Below the pieces are notes generated by a model, which searched no databases, had not been told where the DNA came from, and saw only the letters and a list, made by a program, of their open reading frames with translations. This document shows positions 19,778 to 27,405 of a DNA stretch of 64,000 nucleotides, one piece after another. Position 1 is the stretch's first letter, and the number at the start of each line of letters is the position of its first letter. The DNA comes from Amycolatopsis sp. CA-126428 (GTDB taxonomy: Bacteria > Actinomycetota > Actinomycetes > Mycobacteriales > Pseudonocardiaceae), in the NCBI RefSeq assembly GCF_002904335.1, contig NZ_PPHF01000030.1, positions 372,001-436,000 on the forward strand, written 5' to 3'. Made by a program: the position numbers and the translations under genes.

Positions 19778-20524
19778 ATGACGATTTCCCTCGACGCGTC
19801 CGCGTGGGTCCGGCGTTTCCACCCGGCGCCGTCGGCGTCGCCGCGGCTCGTGTGCTTCCCGCACGCCGGAGGGGCGGCGAGCTACTTCCACCCCGTTTCG
19901 GCGGCGCTCGCGCCCGCGGTGGAGGTGCTGGCCGTGCAGTACCCCGGCCGGCAGGACCGGCACACCGAAGCTCCGGTCGACGACCTGTTCGTGCTCGCCG
20001 ACCGGCTGGCGGACGTGCTCGCCCCGGAGATCACCGGGCCGGTGGCGTTCTTCGGCCACAGCATGGGCGCCAGCCTGGCCTTCGAGGTCGCGCGGCGGCT
20101 CGAAGCGCGGGGCACGAAGCTGCTCACCCTGTTCGTCTCCGGGCGGCGAGGGCCGTCGGCGCCCCGTGACGAGCGGATCCACGAGAAGGACGACGAAGCA
20201 CTGCTGGCCGAGGTCAAGCGGCTCGGCGGCACCGACACATCGGTGCTGGACGACGAAGACATCCGCAGCCTCGTGCTGCCCGCCCTGCGCAGCGACTACA
20301 AGGCCGCCGAGCTCTACCACTACCGGCCCGGCCCCGACGTCGGCTGCCCGATCGTGGCGCTGGTCGGCGCCCAGGACCCGAAGGTCACCGAGGCCGAGGC
20401 GCGGGAGTGGGCGGAGCGGACGTCGGCGGCCTTCGAGCTGAAGACGTACCCGGGCGGCCACTTCTACCTGAACGACCAAGCGGCGGCGGTCATCCGGCTG
20501 ATCGCCGACCGGCTCGCCGGCTGA
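19778..20524 (+). CDS. Type II thioesterase (GrsT/TEII family)
   Basis: 248 residues from ATG 19778. Alpha/beta hydrolase with FPHAGGAASYF oxyanion region, nucleophile Ser in FFGHSMGASLAFE, Asp in VGAQDPKV and His in YPGGHFYLN. TEII enzymes free polyketide or non-ribosomal peptide synthetases from misprimed acyl groups, and normally sit inside such clusters. No PKS or NRPS gene is in this window, so it is a stand-alone copy, perhaps serving a distant cluster. Confidence 0.9.
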   Translation: MTISLDASAWVRRFHPAPSASPRLVCFPHAGGAASYFHPVSAALAPAVEVLAVQYPGRQDRHTEAPVDDLFVLADRLADVLAPEITGPVAFFGHSMGASLAFEVARRLEARGTKLLTLFVSGRRGPSAPRDERIHEKDDEALLAEVKRLGGTDTSVLDDEDIRSLVLPALRSDYKAAELYHYRPGPDVGCPIVALVGAQDPKVTEAEAREWAERTSAAFELKTYPGGHFYLNDQAAAVIRLIADRLAG

Positions 20525-20525
20525 G

Positions 20526-20558
20526 CGGGCGGGCGGGGAAGTGGCCCCCGCCCGCCCG
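20526..20558. terminator. Bidirectional terminator between thioesterase and chitinase
   Basis: 13-nt perfect arms (20526-20538 and 20546-20558) of C/G-only sequence with a 7-nt loop. They sit exactly between the two convergent stop codons at 20524 and 20564. Confidence 0.8.
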
Positions 20559-20563
20559 ACGGC

Positions 20564-21634
20564 TCAGCAGTACAGGTTGGCGCCGGGGTCGACGCCGAGG
20601 ACCGACGCGATCTGGCGGTACTTCGAGACGCGGCTCTCGACCTGGGCGGGGTTGCCGCCGTTGCACTCGATGGAGCCGTTGATGCTGCGGATGGTTTCGC
20701 CGAAGCCGCGGCTGTTGACCATGGCGTTGTGCGGGGTCATGGAGCCGGGGCCGCTCTGGGTGTTCCAGTACCAGAGCCCGGTCTTCCAGGCGACGGCCGA
20801 GTTCTGCTCGACCTGCCAGGGGTTGCCCAGCAGGTCGATGCCGAGCGCGTCACCGGCGGCCTTGTAGTTGAAGTTCCAGCTGAGCTGGATCGGGCCGCGG
20901 CCGTAGTAGGCGGACTGGCCGGCGGGGCAGCCGTAGGGCTGGTTCCAGTCGCAGTAGTGCGGGTAGTTGGCGGTGTTCTGCTCGACGATGTAGACGAGAC
21001 CGCCGGTTTCGTGGTTGACGTTGGCGAGGAAGGCCGCGGCTTCCTGCTTCTTCACGGTGTCGCTGCCGGTGGTGGCGAAGCCGGGGTAGGCCGACAGCGC
21101 CGCGGTGAGGCCGCTGTAGCTGTAGAAGGAGTTCCGGCCCGGGAAGATCTGGTTGAACTGGGCTTCGCTCACGACGAAGGCACCCGGATTGCCGGGATCG
21201 GTGCCGCCGCCACAGCTGAACGGCTCCCAGTACCAGGTGCTGATGACGGGGTCGTAGCCCGGGTTGGCGTTCTTGGCGCGGTAGTAGCCGCCGTTGGTGT
21301 AGCGCACGATCGCGCCCACGTCGTACCACTGGCCGGCCACCCAGTTCGGGTAGCTGCAGGTGCTCCCGCCGCCGCCGTCGCAGCTGTAGGGCTCCCAGTA
21401 CCAGGTGCTGATGACGGGGTCGTAGCCGGGGTTGGCGTTCTTGGCGCGGTAGTAGCCGCCGTTGGTGTACCGCACGACGGCACCGACGTCGTACCACTGG
21501 CCCGCAACCCAGTTCGGCGCACTGCACGAGGCGGCGGCCGCCTGCGAAGCGTGCCCGGTGACGGCGGGCACGCCGAACACGAGGCCGGCAACGGCGGCAA
21601 CAGCGGACAGGACCGCGACAAGGCGTCTTCTCAA
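20564..21634 (-). CDS. Secreted GH19 chitinase with two CBM5/12 modules
   Basis: 356 residues from TTG 21634; GAAGGAG is 6 nt upstream, which decides the start. Signal peptide ~1-35, then two nearly identical ~47-residue chitin-binding modules (each with NWVAGQWYDVGA and YRAKNANPGYDPVIS). A GH19 catalytic domain follows (about 155-356) with the acid Glu in FLANVNHETGG, and YYGRGPIQLSWNFNY and GSIECNGG downstream. It hydrolyses chitin with inversion. The promoter has a DasR-like site in its spacer, so induction by chitin-derived amino sugars is expected. Confidence 0.95.
   Translation of the reverse strand: MRRRLVAVLSAVAAVAGLVFGVPAVTGHASQAAAASCSAPNWVAGQWYDVGAVVRYTNGGYYRAKNANPGYDPVISTWYWEPYSCDGGGGSTCSYPNWVAGQWYDVGAIVRYTNGGYYRAKNANPGYDPVISTWYWEPFSCGGGTDPGNPGAFVVSEAQFNQIFPGRNSFYSYSGLTAALSAYPGFATTGSDTVKKQEAAAFLANVNHETGGLVYIVEQNTANYPHYCDWNQPYGCPAGQSAYYGRGPIQLSWNFNYKAAGDALGIDLLGNPWQVEQNSAVAWKTGLWYWNTQSGPGSMTPHNAMVNSRGFGETIRSINGSIECNGGNPAQVESRVSKYRQIASVLGVDPGANLYC
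21222..21517 (-). repeat. Tandem duplication encoding the two chitin-binding modules
   Basis: DNA 21222-21349 and 21390-21517 are nearly identical, offset by 168 nt (56 codons). Differences are few and mostly silent, showing a recent duplication or continued gene conversion of the module. Confidence 0.85.
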
Positions 21635-21729
21635 GACTCACTCCTTCGGCCACGACGGAACCCGGGCGCGCAGGCGCCCGGTGTCGAGGGGTGGGGTGCT
21701 CATCCGGCCGAGACGAACGTGACACGGTG

Positions 21730-21758
21730 ACTAGAGCAGATTGGTCTAGTCCAGTCAA
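21730..21758 (-). promoter_or_regulatory. Chitinase promoter with DasR-like operator in the spacer
   Basis: On the minus strand TTGACT (21758-21753), a 17-nt spacer and TCTAGT (21735-21730) form a good vegetative promoter. Within it, plus-strand 21740-21755 reads ATTGGTCTAGTCCAGT, close to the DasR consensus ACTGGTCTAGACCAGT (GlcNAc-responsive GntR repressor of streptomycete chitinases). Transcript leader to the TTG start is about 90 nt. Confidence 0.75.
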
Positions 21759-21875
21759 GGTCGCTCGGGTGCCGCGGGCAAGGGTTGTGCGCGAACGTCC
21801 CTGGTGACGTTTGGAGAACGGGTGCGCCGCGGGGCGGGCGACGCGGCACCCAAGCCGCGTGGCCCGCCCGGCACG

Positions 21876-22124
21876 TCACCGCGCTTGGGGAATCCTCAGC
21901 TGCGCGACCGGGGCGACGTGCAGGATGCGCTGCAGTCTCGCCCGGCCCAGCCGGTGGAGCATCTCCCCGAGCTCCTCCGGCGCGATGCTCCCCTCGAGGT
22001 CGAGCCGCGTCGTCCGGACGACGCGGTCGATCTCCGACGCGGGGAGACGCCCCGCGAACTCCCCGGCCAGCCACACCCCGACCTCGTCCACGACGTCGTC
22101 CGCCCGGTGGCTCCGTACGGTCAT
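21876..22124 (-). CDS. Small protein resembling three-helix-bundle dimerization domain family
   Basis: 82 residues; ATG 22124 has GAGGAG 6 nt upstream. The helical N-terminal part (DDVVDEVGVWLAGEFAGRLPASEIDRVVRTTRLDL) has the pattern of the short DUF3562-like three-helix proteins common in Actinobacteria, whose function is unknown. The C-terminal half is basic. Divergent from the zinc-finger gene at 22438 with a 313-nt gap. Confidence 0.6.
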   Translation of the reverse strand: MTVRSHRADDVVDEVGVWLAGEFAGRLPASEIDRVVRTTRLDLEGSIAPEELGEMLHRLGRARLQRILHVAPVAQLRIPQAR

Positions 22125-22437
22125 CGCTCTCCTCTTTCGGATCGCCTTCTTGCCCAGGTCGAAGCCGGGAAATTCCGGTCCGACGCCAGTCCGACGAGCG
22201 AGCCGGGGACCCATGACGCCGAATCGGTGAAGTTGGGGGCACAAAAGCTTTCCGTGTTCGGACGGGTGAACTCCGTGACCATCGGTGTCACTCACATGGG
22301 CTGTTTGCCCCCTGAAGTTGTCGGCCGTTCGGGTAGAAAACCGGGGAACTTCGCCGATGAAGCGTCCCGCTCAGGACCCTGGAGACATCGGGACAGTGCG
22401 GGCGTTCTTCACGGGACGCGGAACGGAGACGCGATCC
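22125..22437. other. Divergent intergenic region
   Basis: 313 nt between divergent small genes. It holds a pair of near-complementary segments (GGGGGCACA near 22233 and TGTTTGCCCCC near 22306) that could form a long-range hairpin, and a GGGTAGAAAA stretch near 22332 that faintly recalls stress-sigma -10 regions. No convincing gene or promoter can be called. Confidence 0.3.
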
Positions 22438-22614
22438 ATGGGCCGGTACGACCGGACCGACCTCGGGGCGTACAGCCTGGGGTTGCTCGACGCCGCCGAG
22501 ACGGCCCGGGTGGAGCGGCACCTTTCGGCGTGCCCGGACTGCCGCCAGGAGGTCCGGGAGTTCGAAGCCGTCCGCGGCATGCTGGACCACCTGGTCGACG
22601 TCAAGTCCACTTAG
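22438..22614 (+). CDS. Stand-alone anti-sigma-type zinc-finger peptide
   Basis: 58 residues from ATG 22438. It consists almost only of a ZAS/zf-HC2 motif: DLGAYSLGLLDAAETARVERHLSACPDCRQEV, with His and CxxC ligands spaced as HxxxCxxC. In anti-sigma factors this zinc finger holds an ECF sigma factor, usually followed by a membrane helix; both the helix and a neighbouring sigma gene are missing here. It may still bind a sigma factor or be the remnant of a longer anti-sigma factor. Confidence 0.7.
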   Translation: MGRYDRTDLGAYSLGLLDAAETARVERHLSACPDCRQEVREFEAVRGMLDHLVDVKST

Positions 22615-22698
22615 GACAGCGCGGGGGCGCGGTCCGCAGCAGGGGTGCCGTCTCCAGCAGAAACCGTCCTGACCTGCACTGCAAGAGCATCCGCACCC

Positions 22699-23645
22699 TC
22701 AGCGCGAGGCGGCCGCCTTGACGGTCCGCAGCACAGGCGCCGTCTCCAGGGTCCGGATGGCGTCCAGTGCCCCGAGCCGGTGCGTCAGGTAATGGTGCAG
22801 CGCGGCCGCGTCCGGGCAAAGCGCCTGCGCGACCAGGTTCGCCGGGCCCGTCGTCGCGGCGACGAGCGCGAGCTCCGGGTGCGTCGCCAGCGTCCGGGCC
22901 ACCCGGTCCAGCCGGCCGGCGCCACTGCCATCCAGAGCAGCGCCTGCGTCGTCACGCCCAGCGGCTCCGGGGCGATCTCCAGGTCGAAGAACACCGTGCC
23001 GCCCGCCTGGAGGTCGGCCAGGCGGCGCGCGACGGTCGCCGCCGACCAGCCGGTCGCCGTGGCCAGCTCGGCCAGGCCCGCGCGGCCGTCGCGCTGCAGG
23101 GCCGCCATCAGGGCGTCGTCGGTGGCGGTCAGCGGTTTGCCCGGGCTCGCGTGCACCGGCGTGAGGGCTGCGACCTGGGCCGCGTCGAGGGCGTTCGCCC
23201 GCCCGAGCCACGCCGTCGGGCCGCCGAAGTAGCGGTGCAGCAGTTGATGCGCCGAGACCGCGGTGATGCTCGCCGTGCGCGGGATGTCGCGCAGCAGCAA
23301 CGCGTGGTCGCTCGCGGCCGGCGTGTGCACGTTCACGCAGATCTCCGTGCCGCCCGACATCAGCTTGATCCACGCCGTGTCGGCGCGGCGGCCCAGCGCC
23401 TGGGCCAGGTCCTGTGCCGTGTGCGGGGTCGCCGTCAGCCGGACCATCCACTCGGCCTGCCCCGCCCGCTGCGGGTCCGGCAGGCCGACGACGCGCAGCG
23501 ACGCCTCCGCACGAAGACGCCGGTAGCGCCGCGCCACCGTCTGCGTCGAGACGCCGAGGACGTCGCCGATCTTCGTGAACGGCGCCCGGCCGTCGATGTG
23601 CAGCGCGTGGATCAGCGCGCGATCGACGGCATCCAGCGTGGTCAT
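22699..23645 (-). pseudogene. Lrp/AsnC-family regulator interrupted by a frameshift
   Basis: ATG 23645 opens a frame with two Lrp-type helix-turn-helices (DRALIHALHIDGRAPFTKIGDV and DDALMAALQRDGRAGLAELATATG) and RAM-like segments, as in fused double Lrp regulators. Near 22911-22921 the frame must shift by one base: upstream frame ends ...LLWMAVAPAG, and the sensible continuation RLDRVARTLATHPELALVAATTG...TVKAAASR is in the other frame, ending at 22699. One missing C in the GGCCGG run would explain it. Either a real mutation or a sequencing error. Divergent from, and probably regulating, the MFS gene. Confidence 0.75.
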
Positions 23646-23653
23646 ATCCCTCA

Positions 23654-23683
23654 TTGAACCGTATTGGACGGAAGAAATACGCC
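23654..23683 (+). promoter_or_regulatory. MFS promoter with inverted repeat
   Basis: TTGAAC (23654-23659), 18-nt spacer, TACGCC (23678-23683). An inverted repeat CGTATT (23660-23665)/AATACG (23676-23681) overlaps the spacer and -10 and is a candidate site for the divergent Lrp-type regulator. Confidence 0.45.
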
Positions 23684-23754
23684 AACTAGTGCCAGAAGAT
23701 GGAACGTTGAGCGGCCGAGTTGTCAGGGTGGGCGTCGAACGAAAGGAGCCACCC

Positions 23755-25104
23755 TTGCCCACCATCACGCGTGACCGGCGGCGCTGGGCCGCATTGGCCG
23801 TGCTGCTCGTCGCCGAGGCGATGAACCTGCTCGACGCCACGATCGTGCAGGTCGCCGGCCCGGCCATCCACGCCGACCTGGGCGGCCCGGCCGCCGGCAT
23901 CCCCTGGTTCAGCGCGGCCTACACCCTGCCCTTCGCCGTCTTCCTCATCACCGGCGGCCGGCTCGGCGACATCTTCGGCCGGGCCCGCATCTTCCGCATC
24001 GGCGTGGCGGGCTTCGTGCTCGCGTCGCTGGCCTGCGCGGCCGCCCCGGCCGCCGGGCCGCTGATCGCGGCCCGCGCGGTGCAGGGCGCGGCGGCCGCGC
24101 TGATCATCCCGCAGACCATCGGCCTCATCCGGGCCCTCTTCGACGGCGGCGAACTCGCCAAGGCGCTGGGCACCATCGGGCCGGTCATGGGCCTGTCCGC
24201 GGTCACCGGCCCGCTGCTCGGGGGCCTGCTGACGCAGGCGGTGTCGTGGCGGGCGGTGTTCCTGGTGAACGTTCCGCTGGGGCTCGCGGTGCTCTTCGCC
24301 GCGCGGCTGCTGCGGGAGGACCGCGCCGCCACCCGGCCCCGGCTCGACGTCACCGGCACGCTGCTCGTCGTCGGCGGGGCCGGGCTGCTCGTCTACCCGC
24401 TGATCGATCCCGCGGGAACGGACTGGGGCCTGCTCGCGGCCGGGGCCGTGCTGCTGGTCGTGTTCGGCTTCCAGCAGCGCCGTGCGGCCGCGCCGCTGGT
24501 CGAGCGGAGCCTGTTCGCCCACCGCGGGTTCCCGGCGGCGCTCGCCGGTTCGCTGCTGTTCTTCGCGGTGATGACCGGCCTGATGCAGGTCGTGCCGATG
24601 CAGCTCCAGCTCGGGTCCGGCGCCGACGTCCGCACCGCGGGCCTGACGCTGCTGCCGCTCTCGGCGGGGCTCGCGGTGTCGTCGTACGTCGCCGGCGCCC
24701 GGCTGGTGCCGAAGTTCGGCTCGCGCGTGATGTTCGCCGGGCTGACCCTGCTGGTGACCGGGATCCTGGCCATGGAAGCCGGCGGGGTGGGCGCCTACCC
24801 GTGGGCGCTGGCGCTGTGCGGGCTCGGGATGGGGACGTTCACGGTGCCGTTCTTCACCGCGGCCCTGAGCCGGGTGCGGCCGCACGAGACGGGCTCGGCC
24901 GCCGGGCTGCTCAACGCGGTGCAGCAGCTCGGCGGCACCCTGGGCGTCGCCCTGCTCGGTGGCCTCTACCTCGGCACCGGCACGGCGGCCGCGGCGCTCG
25001 GCCTGGGTGCCGCGCTCGCCGTGGCCGCCGCGGTGGCGGTGGTTCCGCTCACTGCTCGCAAGGAGGGCAGCGCCCCGGAATTCAGTAGTCGTCGCGGCCG
25101 GTGA
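23755..25104 (+). CDS. MFS drug-type exporter (DHA2/EmrB-QacA family)
   Basis: 449 residues from TTG 23755, chosen for AAGGAG 6 nt upstream. About 12-14 membrane helices. Motif A is seen as GGRLGDIFGRARIF after helix 2, and the DHA2-typical VSWRAVFLVNVPLG stands in the middle. Proton-driven efflux of hydrophobic compounds is expected. It is divergent from the (frameshifted) Lrp-type regulator, a common arrangement for regulated exporters. The 3' end overlaps the convergent gene at 25082 by 23 nt. Confidence 0.9.
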   Translation: MPTITRDRRRWAALAVLLVAEAMNLLDATIVQVAGPAIHADLGGPAAGIPWFSAAYTLPFAVFLITGGRLGDIFGRARIFRIGVAGFVLASLACAAAPAAGPLIAARAVQGAAAALIIPQTIGLIRALFDGGELAKALGTIGPVMGLSAVTGPLLGGLLTQAVSWRAVFLVNVPLGLAVLFAARLLREDRAATRPRLDVTGTLLVVGGAGLLVYPLIDPAGTDWGLLAAGAVLLVVFGFQQRRAAAPLVERSLFAHRGFPAALAGSLLFFAVMTGLMQVVPMQLQLGSGADVRTAGLTLLPLSAGLAVSSYVAGARLVPKFGSRVMFAGLTLLVTGILAMEAGGVGAYPWALALCGLGMGTFTVPFFTAALSRVRPHETGSAAGLLNAVQQLGGTLGVALLGGLYLGTGTAAAALGLGAALAVAAAVAVVPLTARKEGSAPEFSSRRGR

Positions 25105-25489
25105 ACTGCTGCTCCAGCAGTTCGGCCGCGCCGGCGACCAGCTCGAGCGGATCGGTGAACTCGTTGATGTCGAGGTTGATCAGCGGCAGCGAGTGCCGGA
25201 GCACGACGTGTTCGCCCATCACCGCCAGCCCGCCCACGACGATCGCCTCGCCGACCTCGGTCAGCACCTCGAGGAGGTCGACCTCGTCGTGGCGGGCGAA
25301 CGGCGTGGCGATCTGCACCCAGTCCTCGCGCTGGTCGAGGATCTCGCGGGCGATCACCACGATCTGGGCGCGCTGTTCGGTGTCGGGATCGTCGCCGAAG
25401 ACGAGGCGGATGCGCAGCTCGTCGGGCTCGTCGCGCACCACCCGGTACGACTCCCTGATGTAAGCGACCAGATCGCCCCACTCCGCCAC
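25082..25489 (-). CDS. Conserved hypothetical protein, YbjN/secretion-chaperone-like
   Basis: 135 residues from ATG 25489. Alpha/beta pattern with alternating strands and helices (AEWGDLVAYIRESYRVV, LRIRLVFGDD, IVVIAREIL, WVQIATPFA, GLAVMGEHVVLRHSLPLINLDINEF, LELVAGAAELLEQQF). It resembles the YbjN/type III chaperone-like fold found in many actinobacterial proteins; function unknown. Very acidic and cytoplasmic. It overlaps the MFS gene tail-to-tail. Confidence 0.6.
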   Translation of the reverse strand: MAEWGDLVAYIRESYRVVRDEPDELRIRLVFGDDPDTEQRAQIVVIAREILDQREDWVQIATPFARHDEVDLLEVLTEVGEAIVVGGLAVMGEHVVLRHSLPLINLDINEFTDPLELVAGAAELLEQQFTGRDDY

Positions 25490-25532
25490 GGCTTCTCCGT
25501 CCTCGTGCCAGTCCGAGCGCTCAGCGTAGCGA

Positions 25533-26402
25533 TCAGGCGGCGCCGATCCGGTCCAGATCGGCGAGAACGTCGGCGGGCAGTTCGAGATCGGCGGCGGCGA
25601 GGTTCTCCCGCAGGTGCCCGGGCGACGACGTCCCGGGGATCAGCAGCATCGACGGCGACCGCCGCAGCAGCCAGGCGAGCGCGACCTGCATCGGCGTGGC
25701 ACCGACCCGCGCGGCGCAGTCGTCGAGCAGCCCGGACTGCAGCGGGCTGAACCCGCCGAGCGGGAAGTAGGGCACGAAGGCGATCCCCTCGGCGGCGCAC
25801 TTGTCGACGAGGTCGTCGTTCTCGCGGTGGGCGAGGTTGTACTGGTTCTGCACGCAGACGACGGGCGCGATCGCCTTCGCTTCGTCGAGCTGCTCGGCGC
25901 TGACGTGGCTGACGCCGAGGTGCCGGATCAGCCCCTGCTCGCGCAGTTCGGCGAGCACCCCGAAGGGTTCGGCGAGCGACATCGGCACGGGGTAGTCGCC
26001 GGCGGCGTTGCTGAGCCGCAGGTTGACGACGTCGAGCGCGTCGACGCCGAGGTTGCGCAGGTTGTCGTGCACGGCCTCGGTGAGCTCCGCGGCCGACAGC
26101 GCGGGCGGCCAGCCCTTGTCCGCGCTCCGCCGCGCCCCCACCTTCGTCACGATGACGAGCGATTCGGGGTAGGGGTGCAGGGCTTCCTTGATCAGGGCGT
26201 TCACGGTGTGGGGGCCGTAGTAGTCACTGGTGTCGAGGTGCGTGACCCCGCGATCGACGGCCTCCCGCAGCACGGCGACGGCGGTGTCGTGGTCCTTCGG
26301 CGGCCCCCACACACCGGGCCCGGCCAGTTGCATGGCGCCGTAACCCATGCGGGTAACGGAAAGTTCGCCGCCGAGGGTGAAGGTACCGCCGAGGTTCGCC
26401 AT
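25533..26402 (-). CDS. Aldo/keto reductase
   Basis: 289 residues from ATG 26402 (AAGGAGC upstream, which rejects the much longer upstream frame). TIM-barrel NADPH-dependent oxidoreductase. LDTSDYYGPH supplies the active-site Asp and Tyr, Lys is in VIVTKVGARR, and the NADP-binding tail is PSMLLIPGTSSPGHLREN. It reduces aldehydes, ketones or pyridoxal; the true substrate is unknown. A TAGACT hexamer about 30 nt before the start is a possible -10. Confidence 0.9.
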   Translation of the reverse strand: MANLGGTFTLGGELSVTRMGYGAMQLAGPGVWGPPKDHDTAVAVLREAVDRGVTHLDTSDYYGPHTVNALIKEALHPYPESLVIVTKVGARRSADKGWPPALSAAELTEAVHDNLRNLGVDALDVVNLRLSNAAGDYPVPMSLAEPFGVLAELREQGLIRHLGVSHVSAEQLDEAKAIAPVVCVQNQYNLAHRENDDLVDKCAAEGIAFVPYFPLGGFSPLQSGLLDDCAARVGATPMQVALAWLLRRSPSMLLIPGTSSPGHLRENLAAADLELPADVLADLDRIGAA

Positions 26403-26590
26403 GCCGCTCCTTGCTCCGGGTGCCGTCGCGGGAAAGTCTAGCCGCGTCCGGCTTCCGGTTTTTGTCGGTGGCAACCGGTAGCGTGTAAATCGGGGGCTGC
26501 TCACGTCGCCACGCTGCTGTTTCCCTTGCACCACAAGGGAATTCGCGACCGAAATCTCTTCCCGAGGTTCACCCGATTCAGCGGTGACGT

Positions 26591-26606
26591 TCGAACGCGT
26601 GTTCGG
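26591..26606. promoter_or_regulatory. SOS-box-like palindrome in an intergenic region
   Basis: TCGAACGCGTGTTCGG fits the actinobacterial LexA consensus TCGAAC-N4-GTTCGA with one mismatch. It lies about 190 nt upstream of the aldo/keto reductase start and downstream of the MerR gene; no classical SOS gene is adjacent. The rest of this 265-nt gap has only a short CCCTTG/CAAGGG repeat (26523-26539). Confidence 0.3.
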
Positions 26607-26667
26607 TAACGTCGTTGGTGTGACTACGACGATTCCTTCCACACAACCGAAAACGCCGGCCGAGGCC

Positions 26668-27381
26668 TCACCGCTCCGCCATCAGCCGGGCAAGACGATC
26701 CCAGGCCGGCGAAGACCCGCCGGGCAAGGACTCCGCGGCCAGCCGGGCCATCGCCGGATTGCCGGCCGCGGCGGATTCCGGCCGCCCGGCGAACCAGTTC
26801 CGCGTGCGGTCCGCGAGCCCGGGCAGGCGGGGATCATCCGCCGCCCAGTCGTAAGCGGCGTCGTGCTCGAGGCAGAGGGCCCGGAATTCGGCGTCCGCCA
26901 ACAGATCCCGCTTCTCGGCGATCCACCGGGCGGCGTCCCCGGGCGAGGCCGTCCGCATGAGGATCCAGCCGTCGCGTTCCAGGCGCAGGTGGCGCTCGCT
27001 GACGCCGAGCTCGCGCAGGTCGTCCAGGTACTCGGCGACCTCCGGGGAAACGAAGAGCCGGTCGCCGCCGCGCAGCTGGGCGAGCTGGTCGCGGGTCCGC
27101 CGCAGTTGCGCGATGCGCTCCTCGAGCTCGTCGTCGATTTCGGCGATGGCGGTCGCGAGCGTGGCTTCGTCGGCGTCGAGGAGGTCCTTGATCCGGGCCA
27201 GCGGCACCCCCGCGGCGGCCAGCGTCCGGATCTTGACCAGGTCGATGGCGTGCTGCGCGGTGTAGCGCCGGTAACCCGACGAGTCGCGGCCGGGCTCGGC
27301 GAGCAGGCCGCGCTCGTGGTAGTGCCGCACGGCTTTGACGGTCACGCCGGCGTAGTCCGCGAGCCGGCCGATCGTGATCAT
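26668..27381 (-). CDS. MerR-family transcriptional regulator
   Basis: 237 residues from ATG 27381, preceded by GGAAGGA. The N-terminal MerR helix-turn-helix ITIGRLADYAGVTVKAVRHYHERGLL and SGYRRYTAQHAIDLVKIRTL is followed by a coiled dimer helix (~85-115). A ~120-residue C-terminal region of unknown ligand specificity lacks the Cys cluster of metal sensors. It follows the beta-lactamase-fold gene by 24 nt on the same strand, probably as one operon. Confidence 0.9.
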   Translation of the reverse strand: MITIGRLADYAGVTVKAVRHYHERGLLAEPGRDSSGYRRYTAQHAIDLVKIRTLAAAGVPLARIKDLLDADEATLATAIAEIDDELEERIAQLRRTRDQLAQLRGGDRLFVSPEVAEYLDDLRELGVSERHLRLERDGWILMRTASPGDAARWIAEKRDLLADAEFRALCLEHDAAYDWAADDPRLPGLADRTRNWFAGRPESAAAGNPAMARLAAESLPGGSSPAWDRLARLMAER

Positions 27382-27405
27382 GCGCGCATCCTTCCAGGAC
27401 ATCGG

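Noticed and set aside
19778..20524. A polyketide or peptide synthetase cluster implied by the type II thioesterase
   Set aside because: No synthetase, carrier protein or tailoring gene is present in the window.
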